Positions 19,009 to 25,845 of a stretch of DNA of 25,845 bases are shown in pieces. The DNA lies in contig JABCPU010000807.1 in assembly GCA_016800925.1 (NCBI GenBank), positions 1 through 25,845 of the forward strand. Direction: 5' to 3'. The translations under genes were made by a program, and so were the position numbers. Below the pieces are notes generated by a model that saw only the letters and a program-made list of their open reading frames with translations, did no database searches and was not told where the DNA came from. Position 1 is the stretch's first letter. Every line of letters starts with the position of its first letter. This DNA is from Suillus spraguei. Its lineage: Eukaryota > Basidiomycota > Agaricomycetes > Boletales > Suillaceae.

Positions 19009-21236
19009 CAGTTTCAAGTTTCAAGTTTCAAGTTTCAAATTTTGGGGTTCAGGGTTTAGGGTTCGGGTTCCGGCATGAGGCACTTGTTACATTGCCAGGA
19101 ATTCAGGATTTTGGTGAACTGTGCAAGGAAATAGAAAATTTACATGATACAGATTTTTGCAAGTTTCAATTTTGAAGTTTGAAGTTTCGGAGTTCGGGGT
19201 TGTGTTCTGGCACTCGGCACTTGTTACACTGCCAGGAATTTGGGATTCGTGTCCTGGGTCTTAGTACTTGACACTTGGGTGAACTGTGCAAGGAAATAGA
19301 AAATTTGAATGATACAGATTTTTGCAAGTTTCAATTTTGAAGTTTGAAGTTTGAAGTTTCAGGGTTCGGGGTTTGGCTACCGGCACTCGGCACTTGTTAC
19401 ATTGCCAGGAATTTGCAATTCAGGTCCCGGGTCTTGTTACTTGACACTCAGTGAACTGTGTAAGGAAATAGAAAATTTACATGATACAGATTTTTGCAAG
19501 TTTCAATTTTGAAGTGTGAAGTTTGAAGTTTCGGGGTTCGGGGGTCGGGTTCTGGCACTCGGCAGTTGTTACATTGCCAGGGATTCGGGATTCGGGTCCC
19601 GGGTCTTGGTACTTGACACTCAGTGAACTGTGCAAGGAAATAGAAAATTTAAATGATACAGATTTTTGCAAGTTTCAATTTTGAAGTTTGAAGTGTGAAG
19701 TTTCAGGGTTCGGGGGTCAGGTTCCGGCACTCGGCACTTGTTACACTGCCAGGAATTCGGGATTCGGGTCCCGGGTCTTGGTACTTGACACTCGGTGAAC
19801 TGTGTAAGGAAATAGAAAATTTAAATGATACAGATTTTTGCAAGTTTCAATTTTGAAGTTTGAAGTGTGAAGTTTCGGGGTTCGGGGTCAGGTTCCGGCA
19901 CTCGGCACTTGTTACACTGCCAGGAATTCGGGATTCGGGTCCCGGGTCTTGGTACTTGACACTCGGTGAACTGTGTAAGGAAATAGAAAATTTAAATGAT
20001 ACAGATTTTTGCAAGTTTCAATTTTGAAGTTTGAAGTGTGAAGTTTCGGGGTTCGGGGGTCAGGTTCCGGCACTCGGCACTTGTTACACTGCCAGGAATT
20101 CGGGATTCGGGTCCCGGGTCTTGGTACTTGACACTCGGTGAACTGTGTAAGGAAATAGAAAATTTAAATGATACAGATTTTTGCAAGTTTCAATTTTGAA
20201 GTTTGAAGTGTGAAGTTTCGGGGTTCGGGGTCGGGTTCCGGCACTCGGCACTTGTTACACTGCCAGGAATTTGGTATTCGTGTCCCGGGTCTTGGTACTT
20301 GACACTCGGTGAACTGTGCAAGGAAATAGACATTTTACATGATACAGATTTTTGCAAGTTTCAATTTTGAAGTTTGAAGTGTGAAGTTTCGGGGTTCGGG
20401 GGTCAGGTTCCGGCACTCGGCACTTGTTACACTGCCAGGAATTCGGGATTCGGGTCCCGGGTCTTGGTACTTGACACTCGGTGAACTGTGGAAGGAAATA
20501 GAAATTTTACATGATACAGCTTTTTGCAAGTTTCAATTTTGAAGTTTGAAGTTTCGGAGTTCGGGGGTCGGGTTCCGGCACTCGGCACTTGTTACACTGC
20601 CAGGAATTCGGGATTTGGGTCCCGGGTCTTGGTACTTGACACTCAGTGAACTGTGTAAGGAAATAGAAATTTTACATGATACAGATTTTTGCAAGTTTCA
20701 ATTTTGAAGTTTGAAGTGTGAAGTTTCGGGGTTCGGGGGTCAGGTTCCGGCACTTGGCACTTGTTACACTGCCAGGAATTCGGGATTCGGGTCCCGGGTC
20801 TTGGTACTTGACACTCGGTGAACTTTGCAAGGAAATAGACATTTTACATGATACAGAATTTTGCAAGTTTCAATTTTGAAGTTTGAAGTGTGAAGTTTTG
20901 GGGTTCGGGGCTCAGGTGCCGGCACTCGGCACTTGTTATATAGCCAGGAATTGAGGATTTGGGTCCCGGGTCTTGGTACTTGACACTCGGTGAACTGTGT
21001 AAGGAAATAGACATTTTACATGATACACATTTTTGTGAGTTCCAAGTTCCAAGTTTTAAGTTTCGAGGTTCTGGGTTCGGGTTCCGGCACTTGGCACTTG
21101 TTACATTGCCAAGGATTCATGATTCGGGTCCTGGGTCTTGGTACTTGACACTCGGTGAACTGTGTGAGGAAATAGGCATTTTACATGATATACATTTTTG
21201 CAAGTTTCAAGTTTTGAGTTTTGAGTTTCAGCTTTT
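19009..21236 (+). repeat. Satellite B array, 13 units of 165-172 bp
   Basis: The anchor GATACA(G)AT occurs at 19146, 19311, 19483, 19655, 19827, 19998, 20170, 20341, 20513, 20678, 20850, 21022 and, as GATATACAT, at 21187. Spacings are 165, 172, 172, 172, 172, 171, 172, 171, 172, 165, 172, 172 and 165. Each unit reads GTGAACTGTGTAAGGAAATA, AAATTT, TTTTTGCAAGTTTCAATTTT, GAAGTTTGAAGTGTGAAG, TTCGGGGTTCGGGGGTC, CCGGCACTCGGCACTTGTTA and CGGGTCCCGGGTCTTGGTAC. Central units are almost identical; edge units diverge, the usual pattern of homogenisation. Repeated 64-codon minus ORFs are by-products. Confidence 0.95.
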
Positions 21237-21410
21237 TATTGCCTCACATTTTTCTGAGTCCCAAGTGCCAAATCCTGAGTGCTGAACCCCAGTAGTCCAC
21301 AATTTCGGGGTTCGGCACTTGGGATTCAGCACTCAGGACTCAGACAAATGTCAGGCAATCAAAAGATTTGATTCACACATTTTTGGTAGATATCTTTTTT
21401 GTCTCAAATC
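21237..21410 (-). repeat. Satellite A remnant at the array's right edge
   Basis: It contains TTGCCTCACATTTTTCTGAG and a reverse-oriented part with CACACATTTTTGGTAGATAT that is the reverse complement of 13320-13380. It is interrupted at 21411 by an LTR. Confidence 0.75.
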
Positions 21411-22015
21411 TGTTACAGCCATGCAAAACCAGAGGCTACTCAGACATTCCAGCTTTGCATGGGGTCTCACTGGAGTGTCATAACTAAATCATAAGGGCTT
21501 GGCCTCCGCTCATGCGCTGTGCCCCTTATACAAGTATGTGCCCCTAATTTTGCATGAAGTCTGAGGGGGAGTTCCAGTGAAGTCCAGAGGGGAACTCCGG
21601 AGGAACTCTAGGGCTAGACTGCTCAATAGTGCGCCGACGGACTACTGGAGGATCATGGCAACCACACAGGAACTATTTCCGGAGGACAGGAAATACAGGT
21701 AAGACTACTGGGTTAAGTCCCAAGTAGAATGGAATGGAGGACGGACTGCCAGACAAAGTCCAGGGCAAGATAGGAGGGAAGCTCCAGGGGGACAGATGAT
21801 CCACAGGATGTCAAGGGTGGGGTAGGATAGGTCCGGAGGTCCGGAGATAGGAGGTCTGGAAAGGGAGGAGTGGAGGAGTGTAGGAGTGGAGGACCAGAGA
21901 AGTGAAGCTCCATGGATCCAAGGGGAAGTATTTAGGACATTGATGAGGATCGGAAGTCTCAGATGTCAGAGGAGGGAAAGTCCGGACATAGTGGTGGGTG
22001 AGCTGTGCTCAGGGT
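21411..22015 (-). mobile_element. LTR in reverse orientation, 5'-truncated
   Basis: It begins TGTTACAGCCATGCAAAACC on the plus strand, the reverse complement of the 3' terminus of the LTR at 16990-17716, and stays similar through the GGGGCACAGC, AAGTAGAATGGAATGG and ATCCACAGGATGTCAAGG blocks. The distal (5') end is lost near 22015. The interrupted satellite phrase (CTCAAATC then TTGAATCTCG) does not resume on the far side, so a duplication cannot be checked. Confidence 0.68.
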
Positions 22016-22072
22016 GGGCTAGGATATGCATAGGGTTAGCAAGCTAGCTGCAGAGGTCTGAAGGTCCAGTCA
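22016..22072. other. Short spacer before CGR copy D
   Basis: TAGGGTTAGCAAGCTAGCTG and CAGAGGTCTGAAGGTCC recall the spacer at 12171 and 16861. Nothing else is seen. Confidence 0.5.
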
Positions 22073-22584
22073 GATGATATGCAACTACCTCAGCTCCGCC
22101 ATGTCTACAATTATCATACACATGGGCCCACCCGTCTATATTTTATACCACCCTCGGCCCACCCGTCTGATATAATATACTGTACAACGCCCTCGGCCCA
22201 CCCGTCTAATACAATATTTTATATAACACTCTCGGCCCAACCGTCTAATATGTGTCTGGGCCCACCCATGTATGTGATAACAAGTACCCTTCACATACCT
22301 GTCTACCTGATACACATCTACCTTGGTACACCCATCTACATAATATCTAACTACCTCGGCCCATCCGTCTACCGGATATTCATGTACATCGGCCCACTCA
22401 TCTACTCTACATATTCCTTGCATGGGCCCACCCGCCGTCATCGGGAATAATATTCCTCCCGGCCCATCCGTCATGAACGAGGATATTTCTACCATGGGCC
22501 CATGGTCTGCTGGCCCGTATCATACGGGATATTATGCATGTCCGCTGACTCGTATAATACGGAGATAGTTCACTGTAATATGTG
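22073..22584 (-). repeat. CGR element copy D (512 bp)
   Basis: It matches copy A end to end (GATGATATGCAACT to CACTGTAATATGTG). Its motifs are less mutated: CGGCCCACCCGTCT here is often TGGCCCACCCATCT or similar in copy A. Small length differences between A and D come from missing spacers. Its right end cuts off a minus-strand coding region at 22585. Confidence 0.78.
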
Positions 22585-22849
22585 GATGGATAGCGTAATC
22601 TTGAACGTCGTGGCATATGGTTTCGATGAGGGCGGCTGTGCGAATGATGTTGGTGAGGAGGATAGTGACGAACGCATCCTTGCTGGTAAGGATCTTTTCA
22701 ATCTCGGTTGCATGTCCAGGGCAGAGGAGGGTGGCTTCAACGAAGGAGTTTCCGTCGATGTTTCTGATGAGGTCGGCATAATGGTCAGTGGTGGTGTACG
22801 TTTCTTCTGTGACAGGGTGAATGTAAGCAGTGGGGAAGTTCAAGTTCAT
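22585..22849 (-). pseudogene. Unknown ORF downstream of pol, 3'-truncated by CGR copy D
   Basis: On the minus strand an ATG at 22847-22849 opens 88 codons (MNLNFPTAYIHPVTEETYTT onward) before the frame enters the CGR repeat, which supplies the last residues and stop. The codons favour C in third position (TTC, ACC, ATC, CTC) and the product has no low-complexity bias, so it looks like real coding sequence. I recognise no domain. It starts 54 bases after the stop of the chromodomain (22904-22906) and reads in the same direction. It could be a third ORF of the chromovirus, a new element's first ORF, or a captured host fragment. About 88 residues are native; the rest is lost. Confidence 0.45.
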
Positions 22850-22929
22850 TTCGACGAGTTTAGTTGATCAAGTGTTTGTGCGGTTTGATTGACTGAAGAA
22901 TAATCAGAGGGAGTGTTGCTTTTTATAAG

Positions 22930-23071
22930 CATTCAGGATTTGAGCGGAGTTCTTCGAGTTCTTTTCTGGGAGCCACTCATTATCTCCCATCAAATATCCT
23001 TTCCAAGAAATGAGATAGCGTCAGCGAATGCTGGTTCCTTTGTGGGAAAGAATAGCTTCTACTTCGTATTC
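22930..23071 (-). pseudogene. Chromodomain at the C-terminus of pol
   Basis: YEVEAILSHKGTSIR, then TGA, then RYLISWKGYLMGDNEWLPE in the same frame: the three-strand fold with aromatic residues typical of chromovirus chromodomains. In chromoviruses this domain reads histone marks and steers integration into heterochromatin. The stop lies inside the domain. It belongs to the pol entry and is listed because it assigns the clade. Confidence 0.8.
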
Positions 23072-24029
23072 TTCTTCTTCTTCGATAATGTCAGGTGGTG
23101 GTTCAGGGAAGTTCGGGCCATGTATGTCTGTTTCGCTATAGGATGATAAGAAGAAGCGAGATAGGAATTGCGGGCCTTGATCCAAGATAACTTTGTCATG
23201 GAGTCCAAATCGACGGTAGACGTGTTTCAAGAATAGTTTAGCAATGCCTTCAGAAGTAATGGTTTTCAGACAAGGGATAATAATTACCCCCTTCATAAGG
23301 CCATGGTCTACCACGACCATAATACTGTCAAAGCCTCCAGAGATGGGGAGGTCAGTAATAAGATCGACAGAGACCTGAGAGAAAGGTCGAGTCGCAGATG
23401 AGGGGATTGGGGCAAGCGGAGGTCGAACAGGATGCATATCCGCTTTCATTTGCAGACAAAGGGCACAACCCTCTACGTATTTCCGAATATAAGAGCCCAT
23501 AGCGGGCCACCAGGCTTCCTGTTTGACGAGTTCTTCAGTTTTGAATCTACTGGGATGTCCCACGGTGGGATGATCGTGATACCTTTTCAGGATATCAGGA
23601 CGATGGGCTGGTGGAATGTAGGCACGATTCTTAAAATAGAGGACGTTCTCCTCAATTTTTCAATCAGCGAGTGCCAACTTCATAGGGGGAAGACACACAC
23701 CGTCAAGGGCGTCGGATGCAGTTTTGAAGACAGGGTCGTTGAGGGGATCAGAGGATGATAAAACATCCTTCAAGTCGGTGTCAATAAGACAAACAAATAG
23801 AGCATCAGGGAGGAGGGTCTGGTCCTCATTATTGTCTTTGCCGGAGTCGTAGTCGGGTCGGCGAGATAGTGCGTCAGGTACTGCCAATTTAGTACCTGCA
23901 ACGTGATGCAGTTCAATGTCGTAAATGGACAAAATCAGTTGCCAATGTGCTTGGTGACGGGTAAGCTTCTGTGCACTTCTAAAGTACAGAAGATTTTTGT
24001 GGTCAGTGAATACCAGGACGGGATGTGGG

Positions 24030-24506
24030 TGTTACGAACTGGGGTGGCGTCACCAGCGACAGTGAAAAGACACAGACGGTCTGCTGGGAAGTTCTTACAA
24101 TGTTCAAAAGAGAACAAGGTGAAAGTACAAGGAACGCGTTCCGAGTACGATCAAGGGTTCAGCCTCGAAGACAAGTCTAAGAGGTATCCGCGAGAATAGA
24201 GACTAAGGCTAAGGAGTGCTTAGACTTAGAGACGATTCAAGACGACTTAGGTTGGAGACCTAAGCGAAGGAGATTCCAGGTAAAACCCAGTAAGATTAAA
24301 GTAGGGAATCTACTACAAGTACACTGTGCTTAAATAGGCCAATATGTGCGCACAGACCAAGAGAGGTGTGAGAATGTAAGTGCGTATCCAAAGAAGGAAG
24401 GCAACTATAGTACAGATGCGTTGAGCATATGAGTCACAGTCATGTTACGTAACATACAAGTAAAGGAACAAAGGGAAAATGAATAGGGGCACATACGATT
24501 GTAACA
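24030..24506 (-). mobile_element. Solo LTR (477 bp) inserted in RNase H, GTGGG target duplication
   Basis: The element starts TGTTACGAACT and ends TTGTAACA on the plus strand; it is the reverse complement of the LTR at 942-1415. GTGGG precedes (24025-24029) and GTGGG follows (24507-24511), a perfect 5-bp duplication. Removing the LTR and one copy restores the pol frame GNPHPVLVFTDHKN across the site. It is therefore a true, relatively late insertion that recombined to a solo LTR. Confidence 0.93.
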
Positions 24507-25845
24507 GTGGGTTTCCTTCAAGATAATGATGCCATTCATTCAATGCCCGGATGACAGCAAGGAGTTCCCGATCAAAGATTTGGTAATTGCGTTCTGCAGG
24601 GTTCAAAGACTGTGAGAGATATGCGCATGGGTGATAAACACCATTCTCATCGGTCTGTAAGAGAACTCCACCAGTTGCTACAAGTGAAGCGTCGGTAGCA
24701 ATAGCAAACTGTCGAGAGGGATCAGGGTTACGGAGTACTGGTTGAGATGTGAAGCGTCATTTCAGTTCTTCGAAGGTGTCCATACATTTGGTTGACCAAT
24801 CAAAGGCCTTATCTTTCTTTGTTAATTCGATAAGGGGTCGGGCGATGTCAGAGTAGTGGGAAATGAAAGTGTGATAGAAGTTGCAAAAACAGAGGAATGA
24901 CCAGACTTCTTTTACAGATATCGGTGTTGGCCATTCAGTGATTCCCTTGGTTTTGGCAGTATCCATAGCAACTTGTCTGGGGCAAATTATCATTCCAAGA
25001 TATTCCACTTCTTCTGCATCAAAGGTGCATTTCTCCGGTTTCAGGAACAAATGTTCCTTTCATATTTTCATCAAAACCCGTCTGGTGCATTCGTGGTGTT
25101 CTGCCATTGTTGTGGAGAAAATCAGGATATCGTCCATGTAGATAACCATGCATCCTTCATTGATTTCCCGTTGGAAGGTACAATTCATGTATGCTTGAAA
25201 AGTTGCTGGGAATTACAGAGGCCAAAGAACATGATGTTCGGTTCGAAGAGGCCAAATTCCGTGGTAAATGCTGCCTTCCAACAATCATCGGGATGGATGC
25301 GAATATTGTTATAACCAGTCTGGAGATCCATTTTCGTAAAGAACTGTGCATTGTGAAGACATGCAACGAGGGAGATAGGGAGTGGGAGTGGATAGGCATT
25401 CTTGACTGTCCAATCATTGATGTAGCAATAATCTTGACAGGGACACAATTCTCCACTCTTCTTTCCCACAAAGAAGAAGCCACTAGCTTGGGGTGACTTC
25501 GATTCTGAGATGAAGCCTTTTGCAACATTTTCATCGATAAATGTTTGACGGCAGCGCGTTCTTTCCCCGATAGCGGGTAAACCTTAGACGTGCAAGAAAT
25601 AAAACCGGGTTTAGTATTGATCCGATGATCAATACCAGGGCGTTCAGGGGGTAGTTTGTTTAATCCATCTTTAGCAAAGACGTCCATGAAGTCGTGCAAG
25701 TATTCCGGGACCAATTCTTCAAAGGATTTCTTCTTCTTCTCCTTCTTGTCTGTAGTGAATTCCTGAGCTTTATTGCTGTATTTCAGAGGAGTAAGGGAGT
25801 TTGTGGAATAGTTGGGGAGTTGTTCGAGTCGCAAAGTTTCCATCA

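Larger units (their letters stand above)
22904..25845 (-). pseudogene. Ty3/gypsy chromovirus pol: RT, RNase H, integrase, chromodomain
   Basis: This minus-strand polyprotein, open at the right edge, once copied and integrated a retrotransposon. Reverse transcriptase: TKMDLQTGYNNIRI holds the first aspartate (25326-25328) and IYMDDILIF the YMDD box (25129-25140). RNase H: ATDAS near 24692, FDRELLA near 24570, FTDHKNLLYF near 24000. Integrase: CALC zinc ligands (about 23456-23467), first aspartate in SVDLITDLP, second in LDQGPQF; the third catalytic residue, a glutamate, is gone. Chromodomain: YEVEAILSHKG to YLISWKGY...WLPE, ending 22904. Damage: frame changes at about 25470-25530 and 25200; TGA stops at 25060-25062, 24757-24759, 23660-23662 and 23021-23023; and a solo LTR (24030-24506). 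Protease and gag would lie beyond the window. Identity is certain, function lost. Confidence 0.92.

Noticed and set aside
19039..19065. Telomere-like GGGTTTAGGGTTCGGG
   Set aside because: A single degenerate occurrence inside the satellite; no tandem TTAGGG array.
18966..21240. CRISPR array
   Set aside because: Units are 165-172 bp, contiguous and without variable spacers; the context is eukaryotic. It is a satellite.
22863..22935. TATAAAAAG followed by an untranslated-leader-like stretch before the ATG at 22849
   Set aside because: TATAAAAAG falls inside the coding end of the chromodomain (AYKKQH), so its resemblance to a promoter is probably coincidental.

Overview
This window looks like a repeat-rich, probably heterochromatic stretch of a filamentous fungal genome, most likely an agaricomycete basidiomycete. 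The evidence is a glycoside hydrolase family 79 (GH79) gene cut by eleven 48-55 bp GT-AG introns and including tiny exons, Ty3/gypsy chromovirus remains, and a complete lack of bacterial signals (no operons or ribosome binding sites). The organism call is inference; no species marker is present. I see no intact protein-coding gene: every recognisable coding region is interrupted, truncated or frameshifted.

Layout. 1-1415: the 3' end of an LTR retrotransposon, namely a broken zinc-knuckle Gag-like gene, a polypurine tract and a 474 bp LTR. 1416-1735: hairpin-forming tandem repeats. 1786-2311: copy A of an element built from CGGGTGGGCC motifs, here called the CGR element. 2312-2588: a gag fragment on the minus strand, cut on both sides. 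2583-3790: chimeric LTR debris with an 8-bp microsatellite. 4435-6525: a minus-strand GH79 pseudogene. 7538-9140: CGR copy B, split by a 929 bp LTR-like insertion.

9150-21410 is a satellite domain. It has a family with 78-90 bp units (satellite A, more than 30 units, partly in inverted orientation and forming palindromes of about 390 bp) and a family with 165-172 bp units (satellite B, 13 head-to-tail copies at 19009-21236, plus two inverted dimers elsewhere). Nested in it are a 767 bp solo LTR with a perfect 5-bp target-site duplication (TSD), an 892 bp LTR-like element with an imperfect one, CGR copy C, a truncated LTR, and a 1.17 kb foldback transposon with terminal inverted repeats of about 120 bp. 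An inverted copy of the truncated LTR follows the satellite at 21411.

22073-25845 holds CGR copy D, a truncated ORF, and a decayed chromovirus pol (reverse transcriptase, RNase H, integrase, chromodomain) on the minus strand. A solo LTR of the same family as the one at 942-1415 has inserted into its RNase H and is bounded by a perfect GTGGG duplication.

The parts do not form a pathway. They record successive insertions into satellite DNA and into older transposons. The most unusual items are the two satellite families with their palindromes and orientation switches, the CGR element that ends two coding regions at the same boundary, the Gag-only retroelement end, and the 13-nt and 10-nt microexons of the GH79 pseudogene.
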